From the NCBI RefSeq assembly GCF_009017415.1, contig NC_092409.1:3534001-3598000 (forward strand): a stretch of DNA of 64,000 nucleotides, in the 5' to 3' direction. Below the pieces are notes generated by a model. The model did not search any database. It saw only the letters and a program-made list of their open reading frames with translations, and had not been told where the DNA came from. Both the position numbers and the translations under genes were made by a program. Shown here one piece after another: positions 42,415-52,389 of the stretch. Within the stretch, counting starts at the first letter, position 1, and every line of letters starts with the position of its first letter. The DNA comes from Aspergillus flavus (taxonomy: Eukaryota > Ascomycota > Eurotiomycetes > Eurotiales > Aspergillaceae).

Positions 42415-43815
42415 ATGCCGTCTTTCTTCGCGCCAGGCCTTCAAGGCCTACCACCCACTCCCCCCCACATCATGAGCGGTGGCAGAATGGACTCCGAGCA
42501 CCCATTTTACGTGGTTGGCCACTCCGCCTTTCCCCCTCGCTACTCGCAGAGCGGTTGTGAATTTATTGAGCAGTACTCCCAATCGTCCTGCTACTCCAAG
42601 CCCGCCCCGATGAACATGCACCCGTCGTCGATGCGCAGTGGCAGAGATATGGCCATGATGAACCAGCCCATGTTCGGTCCGATGCCTACCGCGAATGTGC
42701 TGCCTCCCCTTCGAAACAACGTCCAGTTACCCCCTATGGACAGCGCGATCCCGCCTCAGTACCGCCGACAAGACATCATGGTGCAACCCGAACAGCAGCA
42801 GCGCAAGGAGGAGAAGGCTACCGGAGGTGTTGCCGCCCGCTTGGATTATGAGATGGACCAGATGTCCGACTTTGTGGCTGAGATGGCCCAGGGAATGTAT
42901 GCTTTGTACAACACCAAAATTCACCTAGCAGATATTGACTTCGCGCGAAGCGTCTACCCAGGAACGTCAGTCCCGCCGCAATTCCGGAAGTACGTCTTTC
43001 AGATTCTGTCGTCGACTCGCCTGCCAAGCTCGACGATTCTTCTGGGTCTCTACTATCTAGCCAGCAGGATGCGCATGCTGTCCTCTTCCAAGGTGTTTGT
43101 GTCTGGCAATGGTCAAGTTTACCGGATGCTCACCGTAGCCCTCCTTCTGGGGAGCAAATTTTTGGACGATAACACCTTCCAGAACAAATCGTGGGCGGAG
43201 GTCAGCAACATCCCTGTGAGCGAGCTGAATACGATGGAGCTCGAATGGTTATTCGCTTTTGAGTGGAAGATTCACGACCGCATCTATGACGATCAGGACG
43301 GATTCGCATCCTGGCGCTCTCACTGGGACACGTGGCGTGCGAAGACCGCCCGGGCGCATGATTCGCGTCACAACCTGGCCCCGATCGACACTAACGTGTC
43401 CAGGAGTTCTAGAATCTCCAAGCCGCTCATGTCCCCTGAAGGTCCCATCCCTCCCCAGTACCAGCGTAGCTCTCACTTTGAGACTTCCTGGCTCAACCCG
43501 GCGGCGTCTGAGTATTCGCCCCCGTCGGCCCCCCACAGTGGTCCTAACACCCCAGACTATTACGCTGTTGGGCCGTGGGCCTATACGAACCCGCCACCGC
43601 CATATTCCCGGACCTGGATCCCTCCCCAGCCACAGTACATGCCACGGTCGCAACCGCCCTCCTACCACCATACCCCGTCATATGCGTTGCCTTTTGCACA
43701 GAGCGTATGGACAGGTCACGGTTCCTCCTGCGGTTGTTTGCATTGTGCTAAACACGTTGAGCACTACATGTGCGCTGGTGCTTTCGGCGGAATGCAACCG
43801 ATCCTTGCCGGCTAG
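42415..43815 (+). CDS. Pho85-type cyclin, Clg1-like
   Basis: An intronless frame of 466 residues. The N-terminal 140 residues are Pro/Met/Gln-rich. The cyclin fold (about 155-290) is of the PHO80/PCL class: MSDFVAEMAQGMYALYN, PPQFRKYVFQILSSTRLP, TILLGLYYLASRM, YRMLTVALLLGSKFLDDNTFQNKSWAEVS, and ELNTMELEWLFAFEW, the last being diagnostic (LN..E..FL in the class). The C-terminal 150 residues are Pro/Tyr/Ser-rich and end in a compact Cys/His group, CGCLHCAKHVEHYMC. Role: activating and targeting subunit of a Pho85/PhoA-like CDK, probably in nutrient or morphogenesis control; the Clg1 assignment rests on size and tail composition. Its leader is long and pyrimidine-rich. Confidence 0.82.
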   Translation: MPSFFAPGLQGLPPTPPHIMSGGRMDSEHPFYVVGHSAFPPRYSQSGCEFIEQYSQSSCYSKPAPMNMHPSSMRSGRDMAMMNQPMFGPMPTANVLPPLRNNVQLPPMDSAIPPQYRRQDIMVQPEQQQRKEEKATGGVAARLDYEMDQMSDFVAEMAQGMYALYNTKIHLADIDFARSVYPGTSVPPQFRKYVFQILSSTRLPSSTILLGLYYLASRMRMLSSSKVFVSGNGQVYRMLTVALLLGSKFLDDNTFQNKSWAEVSNIPVSELNTMELEWLFAFEWKIHDRIYDDQDGFASWRSHWDTWRAKTARAHDSRHNLAPIDTNVSRSSRISKPLMSPEGPIPPQYQRSSHFETSWLNPAASEYSPPSAPHSGPNTPDYYAVGPWAYTNPPPPYSRTWIPPQPQYMPRSQPPSYHHTPSYALPFAQSVWTGHGSSCGCLHCAKHVEHYMCAGAFGGMQPILAG

Positions 43816-45499
43816 TGGGTGGCTTGCCAGGCTGTTCCGGAATCCGTGGTGTACAATGCTCTTTCAGTTCGATCGACCACTCTGTTTTTTTCGTTAGACT
43901 TGTTCACTTTTGTTTATTGATGATACCGCATCTCGCAATTTTCGGTCTGGTGATGACACTCCTTTATTCGGTTTCGGTTCCTACTGTTGTGTCTGAAAAG
44001 TCCCTTGGATCGCCTTTTCCCTGAAATATTTGAAACAAAAAAAATTTCGAAAAAAAGTGCCGCGAAGCGATATTCGAACAAGTGCCACATTTACGACACA
44101 GCTCGGACATGTATTTACGACGAGGCATAGGCCCTTTCATCTCGATTTGATACGATATCGTTGTTTATGGGAACTTGCCCATCGTGTTCGAATATCACTT
44201 GCAAAGATCGTTGGACTTCAAGTTTTGAAGTGAAAAGTCACGACATTCATGATGTTTTCCCGTTTTTATATCGTCAGCCTTTTTTCTTTTCTTTTCGATT
44301 TCCCCTTTCTCCATTCTTCTCATTTTTCCTTTTTCTTTTCTTATTTGTTTTGGTTGGGCATATCTACTGGCGGATGTCACTCATAGATTGCGTTTCTTGA
44401 CGTTGGTTGACTTTGGACCTTGGTTTCCCTTTTTACCACTTTTCCTTCTACTCAGCTTCTTGCCTTGAGTACCATGGCGTTAATACCTCGTTTCATTCGA
44501 TTCCCTTGCCGGCTTGTTGCATTGTTTCGGTTGGCAGATGCTGTCACATTCTTCTCTTCACTTTAATCGGAGTCTTCCTCGATGCTACGACGTCACACCC
44601 CGAGAATTCATCCGGCCTGCTCTGACGCCGGGATCGAGGATTATTTCTCTCGGTTGTAGTTTATTTTCTTTTTGAACACTCAACCTTTGTTATTTACCAT
44701 TTGTTACGACTTGTCCATTGATCCGTGCTTGTCTTACAATTTTCTATATTTTATCCCGTCCGTCATTGGCAAGACAATCCAAAAAAGTGATACTCCCCCT
44801 TCTCACCATGTGCTTTTGTGTTACCTTTTTTTTTCTCTTCTCACGGTGTTTGCTTAAGCACCTGTCCTACTGTCAATTTCATTCCTTGATTGTAAGTTAG
44901 ATTTAACTTCTCTCAGACATACCATATGAAATAGTGGAAAATCGATGAAAATCCGAGTTTCCCATAAAATAATAGGCCATATTTTCAGTCCTCTGAACCT
45001 TAACTCTTGTATCTTAAAGTAGACATGATAAGAGTATGATTCGATAGACTTCTCCGAACTCAACACGGCAGACAGGTTCCTTCGGGGATCAGTTAACGCA
45101 AAGGTATATTTCACTTTTTGAGTCCCATGAACTACCTAGTAATCGTACGAGAATACCTCGGCCAATCTTTCTAGTATACTTTATTCGAAAATTATGAAAC
45201 GAAGTTATGCAATAATTCAATTAATGTACGAACCGACTGAAACTATGTATGTAGTGTAGTCGTATCTATGTATCATGTAGAGAAAAAGAGGTAGAAGATG
45301 TATGAGAAAAAGTAAAACGTCGGGTATCGATGTCTTTTGAAACGAAGGGGCACAGGTCGCTGCGCGTTACAGTGAAGTAGATAAGATTTCATCGTCAGTG
45401 TTCATGTCGTGATGCATGTGAGGTAGGGTAAGGTGTGTATTATGTTTGGTTCCAAGAGACGGGCAGAATAGAGTAATGGAAATATATGGTGGGCATCGG
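43816..45499. other. Convergent intergenic stretch
   Basis: About 1.7 kb between convergent gene ends, T-rich with many CTTTT runs on the plus strand. No coding signature, tRNA or array seen; long 3' untranslated regions may occupy part of it. Confidence 0.5.
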
Positions 45500-47265
45500 T
45501 TAGTAGACGCTTCCTCTGATACTTTGGTCTTCTCGTCTGGCGGCTTCTAGGTCGTCGTCGTTGTTGTGTTCGTGGTAATCTGGGTCTGGATCTTCTTCGT
45601 GGTCGATTGAGGAGTCTGGGTGGTCGCTGTCTAGGTTTCGGTCTATGTCTGGGTAGCCGTTGGGTGGTTTCTTGGATAAGTGCCGTCTTCCTGGGGTGGG
45701 GTGGTTATGACGGTGATGGGTGTGGTGAGAGCGTGAGCGCCGGAGACGTTGTGCCTGTGTACCGCTGCCCTCGTCATCGCCGTCGTTGCCTAGGTCGTGG
45801 GAGGGCTTTGGTTGGTGGGTTGGGGGTTTAGGGGGGTTGTCCTCGCGCTCGTCTTCCGATGGTGCGACACTGTTGGCTCCGCTTAATGTGCCGCCTCCGT
45901 CGCGGCCACTGAGATGGAGGAGGGCGTAGTTTGATCGCGGGGGATGCAGGAGGTGGTCCTCGCTGTCGCGGTGAAACCTGGATAGGTCTGGACGCTTGGG
46001 GATGGGGCTTGCCCTGGCGGTTGCAGTGTTCAAGTTGCTCTCTTGATTGTTGCTATTGGGTTCGTTTGGCGGGAAGTCGGATCGAGTGGACTGGGGGTTG
46101 GCGGTTTCTTTACGGTCGAGGAAATCATATTGTGCAGAGTGAACAGGAATAGTATTGATTAAGAGCCTTGCGTCTTTGGAACTGTCTCCAAGCGCTGGTT
46201 CGGGCGCTGTTAGAACTTGTCCCTCAACCTGCGGTTTCAGTTCCGCTGAGGATCCTTGGCCGTTGTTGCTTTCTTGTGTTGGCTGGTTATGAGTATAAAT
46301 GGAGTCATGGGCCTTTCTGTGCTGCGTATCAAGAGTATTCCGAGCAAGATCCGTTCCATTTGCTCGATTAGACCGTGTAGAGCCCTTCCTGCGAATGCCA
46401 TGGTTACACCCGTCCGGACAACCGCCCCATTTACGCCGGATGGGCACGAGCGACTCAGATGATGTTGGCACCGCTGGAGGAATTACATTCATGGCCCGAT
46501 CTCGCTGTCTCTCCAGTTCTTTCTCCTTCCTCAACTCTGACCATGTGCGGAGCTGGTTCTGCAGCACATACTTCCCATTATCCTCATTGAGTTTCATTAT
46601 TACGAATTCGCAGTGGTTGATATTGCGAAGGTCTTCAAAGTACTCGACGCTCCAGTGGTACCATTTCATGAGAAAGACTCTGGTCATCAGACCATGGGTG
46701 ACCAAGACACAAACACTGGCAAAATCGTTTTCTCCGAAAAGTCGCCACAGCGACTCGTTGAAACCGCTTATCCGGTCATAGGCATCAGCAGCCGACTCGC
46801 CGTTCGGGATCCGATAGAAGAAGTGACCATAATCCGCTCTCTCCAGCCACATGCGCTCCATTTCAGCAGAGCATGGTTGGAAGTTACCAAAGTCCTGCTC
46901 TCGCAGTCGAGGCTCTTCGTATACCTTGATGGTGTGTCTGGGGAAGGGCGACGGAGATGGAGAGTCAGAGGTTAGCGACTGAAGGATTCCTTCCGTAGTT
47001 TCTCTGGTTCTGCGATAGGGTGACGTGAAAAAATGGATCGTGTCATCGGGTCGCAAGAGGGCGCGCAGTTTGGAACCGGCCTCATGGGCTTGTCGATGCC
47101 CTTCAGGAGTGAGCTTTACCCGATGATCGGGAATAGTCTGGTGGATTTCGCGATTTTTGTTGCCTTCTGACTGGGCATGGCGGATCAAAATGATTATCTA
47201 GTCCGTATGAGTTAAACAGAACACATACGTGATCGTTCTAGAGGACTCACCCGCGGTTTCCCCAT
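45500..47265 (-). CDS. Histidine phosphatase (phosphoglycerate-mutase-like), Det1-like
   Basis: Two exons (47251-47265, 45500-47197) with a 53 nt intron encode 570 residues; the first exon is only five codons (MGKPR). The histidine-phosphatase domain fills about 1-230. LIRHAQSEGNKNREIH gives the phospho-accepting His in RHA; FFTSPYRRTRETTEGIL the second active-site Arg; REQDFGNFQ and YGHFFYRIPNGESAADAYDR come next; LVTHGLMTRVFLMKWY gives the second His. This set matches yeast Det1 (YDR051C), an acid-phosphatase-like protein affecting sterol transport, far better than glycolytic mutases. The extra 340 residues are low-complexity, with a His-rich piece (SHHTHHRHNH) and an Asp/Glu/His-rich end. 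Substrate unknown; cytosolic. Confidence 0.88.
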
Positions 47266-48298
47266 GGTTGAGGCTGCATTCGCAGGAGGGGCACAGGCGG
47301 CGTTGAAAAGATCAGGAAGACGGTTACTTCCAAGGAACTTTTCTGAAGGCACTGCCAGTAACGTGTCAAGTGGATGGACCAACCAGCAAGGGCTACAATA
47401 ATAAGCGGTGTATCCAAAAGAACGCGAGAACGAAGAAAGCAGCGTGGACGTAAAGGTAGTTGTGAGTTTGCAAGGCGGGAACCGCGCAGTACCTGATAGT
47501 TACCCTATCCGGTTAGTCTGTCCAGTGATGTAATCGTCCCCTATCATCTGAAGTCTCGAATACTAATAGCCGCTTCCATATTGGCCCATATCATGGTAAG
47601 TATGGGTTCTTCTATCTTAAAGCTGTACTACTTATGAGCTTGGACACTCCGAGAAGCTCATGAATAGCTGTTTCCACGGGCTTTCCCCGAGGAGTATCCG
47701 AGGTGAGACAAGATTCAAATCAGACATGGGGCTCAAGAATCCAGATAAGATGTGTTCTTGATAATGAGAAATCTGGAATGCACTGCCCAAAACAAAGCCT
47801 ATCCCTTCAGATTTGTCTAATATACAATGGAATTATATTATTATTATATCTTATTTTTATTTTTTGATTGAACTATTCTTAGTGGTTGATTCTGGTTCGC
47901 AGCAGTAGTGATTGTCTGCAGGTAGACGGAATGCCTTAACTTGTCCGACTGACCTGTTGATAAATGTGGGTGATAGAGCATAAAAATCGAAATTAAACGT
48001 GATATTCAAACAGGCACCAAAAAAAAAAAAAAAAAAAGAAAAAGCAATGAGAAATGAAAATGCAACGTCCGGACGTTATTCAATCCCATAAGACAACACT
48101 AGAGGTATACTTAGTAGGACGGGCAAGGTGAAAGTGGGGAGACATTCGGAGATGCTGCGCTAGTTGCCGCAGCGGCTCCCGTACAGTATCGCGTCTCTCA
48201 ACTAAAGTTGTCCAGTTCCTCTCTCCAACAAACCTGCCGGACATCTATGCCCCACACCTTATCTTTCTAGATTGGAAAACCTGCAAGGGAGCTACATC
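47266..48298. other. Divergent intergenic region, Det1-like and Cog8 promoters
   Basis: About 1 kb between two divergent genes. It contains a 19 nt A run at 48019-48037, a candidate nucleosome-excluding element of the Cog8 promoter. No other feature seen. Confidence 0.5.
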
Positions 48299-49777
48299 AT
48301 GGCGGACTATCTTTATGAGCTTCTGACGCCGCACTTGGTGCCCACAAATGCCTCCCCCACCCCATTGAACCCTGAAAGTGATACAACCACTGCGCAGTAC
48401 CTCAACCGGTTGCCCACTCTCTCACTCCAGGCATTGCAAGAAACCGAGCCACAGTCACTCGCGCAATCATCGCATTCAAATATCCTATCGCTTCAAGCTT
48501 TATCAAACCGCTCCCATAAAACCTTCATCTCTTCCGCCGACAACCTCTCAGGTCTACGAAACTCTATCCCCCAGTTGTCTCGAGATGCACAGCAGTTACG
48601 GGATGCGATTCCGAAGCTTGACGAAGACGCAGTCTTATTTTCGTCGAAATACAGTCGAGCTGCTGAGAATGCAGCGCTGGAGAAGCGGAAGAAAGTAATG
48701 CAACTAGCAAGGAATGTTGACCGATTGTCGGATATTCTAGAATTGCCAACGTTGCTCTCAACTGCCGTATCTTCGGCAGCCGCAAGTTCCGGGGCGGCAG
48801 GTGGTTCATCCTCCACGACATATTCAGCGGCATTAGACGTGTATGCGCATATTAAGAGATTACAAACTCTGTATCCGGATTCTCCTCTAGTTAGAGATGT
48901 CTCCGCCCAAGCTGAGGACGCCATGAAGGATATGACTACGCATCTGATAACCGGTCTTCGGGCTCAAAACCTCCGACTAGCAGCTGCTATGAGAACTGTG
49001 GGTTGGCTGCGGCGAGTTGCCCCCGAACTGGAGAATCTCCGTAGCGACGGAGGAACTGGGACAGGAGAAGGCGCCCTTGGTGCCCTATTCTTGATTTGTA
49101 GATTGGCGAATCTGGTAACGACGCTCGAAGCGCTAGATCCCTTACGAGAGCTCGCAGACCAAGAATCGCACCGCAGAACTCAGAGTACGGAGAAGAAGCC
49201 CGGGTCCTGGTCTGATGGACACCAAACAGAGAAGTTCTTAAAGCGTTATATTGAGATCTTCCGCGAGCAGAGTTTCGCTATTGTCTCCTTGTACAAGAAC
49301 ATCTTTACCCCTAACCAGTCCGAGTCAGATCCAGCAGTGACAGGGTTGCGAGGGATTGACGCGCGAATTAAATCAACAACACCGCGACCCGCTCAGCAAG
49401 AAGATCCACTACAGTATCTTCCACCAGCACTTGCAACGTTTCCCATGCATCTGGTCCAATTACTGACAGATACCTTGCGGGCATACCTACCGAATGTTCG
49501 GGACAAGAGCTCGCGCGAAAGTCTTCTCACCCAAGTTCTATACTGCGCCGCCAGTCTAGGACGATTGGGCGGAGATTTTGGAATGATTCTTACGGAGCTG
49601 AGCGATATGGGAGACGAGGACGAAGAAAACATGGCCTATGAGTGGGAGGAGGTGACGAGAAAGCACCGAGCCCTGGCAGGGCGGCTGGAGCAACTCACTG
49701 GAGGGAATGCAGCATCCGGATCCCCCAAGGGGACCTTACGGGCGGCCTCACCTGTCCAAGGGCTTGGAATCGCATGA
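48299..49777 (+). CDS. cog8: Conserved oligomeric Golgi complex subunit 8
   Basis: An intronless frame of 492 residues. The frame is open a little further upstream, but the first ATG (48299) gives MADYLYELLTPHL, the expected start. The Dor1-like domain is helical and long: QALSNRSHKTFISSADNL, SRAAENAALEKRKKVMQLARNVDRLSDILELPTLL split over residues about 115-155, HIKRLQTLYPDSPLVRDV, then AAMRTVGWLRRVAPEL, and KFLKRYIEIFREQSFAIVS, all highly characteristic. Role: lobe B subunit of the COG tether, holding intra-Golgi retrograde vesicles for fusion and so keeping glycosyltransferases in place. It is shorter than animal COG8, as usual in fungi. It lies head to head with the Det1-like gene. Confidence 0.93.
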   Translation: MADYLYELLTPHLVPTNASPTPLNPESDTTTAQYLNRLPTLSLQALQETEPQSLAQSSHSNILSLQALSNRSHKTFISSADNLSGLRNSIPQLSRDAQQLRDAIPKLDEDAVLFSSKYSRAAENAALEKRKKVMQLARNVDRLSDILELPTLLSTAVSSAAASSGAAGGSSSTTYSAALDVYAHIKRLQTLYPDSPLVRDVSAQAEDAMKDMTTHLITGLRAQNLRLAAAMRTVGWLRRVAPELENLRSDGGTGTGEGALGALFLICRLANLVTTLEALDPLRELADQESHRRTQSTEKKPGSWSDGHQTEKFLKRYIEIFREQSFAIVSLYKNIFTPNQSESDPAVTGLRGIDARIKSTTPRPAQQEDPLQYLPPALATFPMHLVQLLTDTLRAYLPNVRDKSSRESLLTQVLYCAASLGRLGGDFGMILTELSDMGDEDEENMAYEWEEVTRKHRALAGRLEQLTGGNAASGSPKGTLRAASPVQGLGIA

Positions 49778-50327
49778 GGAAGTTTGGCCCTGTTCATCTG
49801 ACTGCGGCTGATAAGCGTTCTTACTTGCTGAAAGGAGTAAATCAGGACTCCGGTTCGGCGCGCTAGCCGTATGGGGCACTAGCGGCGGGTGCCGTTTGAC
49901 CTCCGCCGGTCGTTGTCTGGACCGCCGGCTTCTCCGTCCGTCATCTTTCCCTCCTCTCTTTCTCTCTCTCTCTCTCCCTCCCTCCCCTTCTTTCTTTCAT
50001 CTTCCCTTTTTTTCTTTTCTTTTCTTTTTTTTTAATTCCCTCCCAGATTAGGGGCAATTGTTCTATATATATTATGATCATTTTTGTTTCTATACATTTT
50101 GAATGTCTGTCCTATAACCCTTTGATCGGTGCTGGTCTGCCGGCTACCCTCGTTCCGTCGTCTTCACTGCCGTCTCTTGTGTGACGTCCTTCTCCCTTGC
50201 GTACGCACGACCTGTCCATACTCACACCAAGGAATGAAAGTCTGCCTATAGTCGGTGTGGAGAAACAAGTCATTGAACAGAAACTTCGGGATTTCACTTC
50301 ACCCACCGTGGTTAAACCTTCTACCCG
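49778..50327. other. Leader/promoter of the EAF gene
   Basis: 550 nt between tandem genes. It contains a long pyrimidine tract (49944-50033) that probably lies in the promoter core or leader of the EAF gene. Confidence 0.5.
49944..50033 (+). repeat. Pyrimidine (CT/TC) low-complexity tract
   Basis: About 90 nt almost free of purines, including a run of TC dinucleotides and later TTTTC units. CT-rich blocks just upstream of transcription starts are usual in well-expressed fungal genes. Confidence 0.75.
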
Positions 50328-51632
50328 ATGGCCGCCCCCGCTCTCTCAACCGGATTGATCGATCCTACCAAACAGGCCGAGTACCCCATTATTTTGGGCG
50401 ACAGGCTCTCAGGTAAAAATGGCTCTTCACGATCAAAGCTGGTCAATATCCAATATAATTACAAGACAAAGTCCGCGACCGCACAACAAACCATTACCAG
50501 GTCGTCGCAGTCGAGGGATCACTATAACCTTACTATTACGGACAAGGCACCGAATGCTGAACAGAACACCTTAACATATTCTTACCAAGGCAGCGTTGAC
50601 CCAGACCAAGCTGTTTCAGAATCCGAAGAGCGAAACCTGGTATTGGTGTTCGACTCCCATCGAAAGGCCTTTGTCCTAGAACCGGTTGCGGCGCAGCTCA
50701 ACTTTAACCTCCGCTCAGCTCCAGCGAAGACAGAGAAGCAAGTGCTAGAAAAGTATGAACAGCTTCGGACTTTGCAGGAGGACGACCAAGGCTCAGGAGA
50801 CGATCGGGGTTCAGATCATGCCAGTGGGAACGATGATGGCCCGGCGGATGACAGTAATCCATACGACTTCCGGCATTTCCTTCCTAAGGAGAATGCCGAC
50901 GACGACAAGTCGGTCTCAGACAACGCTACACCAGAACCTCATTATAATACAAGCAAAGCCAATACCCCATTAATGCCTGCGACTATCAAACCTACACCGA
51001 GTCCGAAGCCTAGCCCGAAGCCTCGTCCCAAAACCCAGTCCAACCCTCTTCGTCTCCCCAAACCTGCTAAGCCTGCCAAGCATGATAGCGCAGGGACCCC
51101 CAAGACAAGCTCCAAGCCTGTACCTCGCGATCAGGACGCGAAAGAGAAGGTGCCTGCTCGAGACGACACGATCGAAGCTGCCAAATCCCCATCCTTCGAA
51201 AATGGAAGCAGCGCTTTGTTATCCCAACAGCCGGCTCCTTCACCCGGGTCTAATATCATCATTGACGGAGACCTTATCATTGACATGGGCTCGCCGCCAC
51301 CATCTCGCCCTGCATTCCGAATTGACCCTGCTCACTTCTCTTCCAACAATACACCGTCAAATAATGAAGAAGATGAAGATGAGGATATCGAGGATCTCCG
51401 GTTGCCCTCCCCTGCTGGGCACGCAGGGATGCCTACTCGTTCCGGAAGGGTAGAGCCTAGTTACAATACACAAGCTGATGAAGATGAGGTTGAGGATGAC
51501 GACGCTTTAGCGGCAGAAATGGAGGCTGCATTTGAAGAAAGTGCTCGGGAAGAGGAGGCTAGAAATCATCAGTCATTACACCATTACAATGCTCCTAGCG
51601 ATGACGAGAGTGAAGTCAGCGAGGAAGAGTAA
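50328..51632 (+). CDS. RNA polymerase II elongation factor EAF
   Basis: An intronless frame of 434 residues. The N-terminal EAF domain (about 18-130) is clear: YPIILGDRLSGKNGS, SKLVNIQYNYKTKSA, a beta-rich middle, LVLVFDSHRKAFVLEPV and AAQLNFNLRSAP. The remainder is disordered: acidic, then Pro/Lys-rich (KPTPSPKPSPKPRPKTQ), then acidic stretches ending in DDESEVSEEE, which resemble the transactivation tails of animal EAF1/2. Role: partner of ELL, stimulates transcript elongation by RNA polymerase II in the nucleus; fission yeast has an Ell1-Eaf1 pair. The next gene on the same strand is a P-TEFb-type cyclin, acting in the same process. No ELL gene is in this window. Confidence 0.88.
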   Translation: MAAPALSTGLIDPTKQAEYPIILGDRLSGKNGSSRSKLVNIQYNYKTKSATAQQTITRSSQSRDHYNLTITDKAPNAEQNTLTYSYQGSVDPDQAVSESEERNLVLVFDSHRKAFVLEPVAAQLNFNLRSAPAKTEKQVLEKYEQLRTLQEDDQGSGDDRGSDHASGNDDGPADDSNPYDFRHFLPKENADDDKSVSDNATPEPHYNTSKANTPLMPATIKPTPSPKPSPKPRPKTQSNPLRLPKPAKPAKHDSAGTPKTSSKPVPRDQDAKEKVPARDDTIEAAKSPSFENGSSALLSQQPAPSPGSNIIIDGDLIIDMGSPPPSRPAFRIDPAHFSSNNTPSNNEEDEDEDIEDLRLPSPAGHAGMPTRSGRVEPSYNTQADEDEVEDDDALAAEMEAAFEESAREEEARNHQSLHHYNAPSDDESEVSEEE

Positions 51633-52389
51633 TTCTCCCTTCTTTATCGTTGCATTGTTGGAATAGTTATGTGTTTTTTTCCGTGTTTCAAAACCATATA
51701 TAAGCATGGCGTTCGTTTGGAGTTTGGAGCGGAATAATGAACTCAATGGAGTTTTACAATTATTGATAGCAGTGATACCACCTATTGCATCCCAACCTGT
51801 ATAGAGGATCAGGATAGTTCCAATACCATGATGTGTATTTCGAGTTGATTGATGCATGTAAACGAGTTGTTCTGCGAGTTCTAGGCCGGAACAACTTGAT
51901 GATCCGATCTGAGATCACGCATTTGTCCGGCTGCGGATCATTCGAACTCCAACAAAAACCACCGCCAGATCTGCAGGGGAGAGAATCCTCTACCGAACAA
52001 TTTCCACCGCCTTGTTTCCGTTCTTTGAACGGTTTTTCTTTTTTCGATACTTTCTCTCTTACCTTTCTCCGGTCTCTGAGCAGAGCACTCCCCCAACAAC
52101 ACAACAGTGCGACTGGCCTTAAATCCGGGCTCGGCCCACGATGCGATGAAGGGTCTCTCGCGCCATGGTTGATTTGATCTGTTAACAACCTACTTTTAGC
52201 TTCTTGTTGTCAGCAGAGGACGGAGCTTCGGCGCTTCTTGTCCTTCCTTTTGGCCTCACTGGTCGACTAAATGGTTGATTCTGCCTACTCGCAGTCCTTC
52301 GAACTTGGCTTCTTTCTCTTATCCATATCATCGACCTCAACCGCCTTTACAGATATCCTGTTCCTGCAAGGATAACAACACAATCCTTC
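51633..52389. other. Intergenic region upstream of the P-TEFb cyclin gene
   Basis: 757 nt between tandem genes, with pyrimidine-rich patches near the right end. No gene seen. Confidence 0.5.

Noticed and set aside
44170..44200. GTGTTCGAATA resembling a tRNA B box
   Set aside because: No matching acceptor stem, anticodon arm or A box around it.
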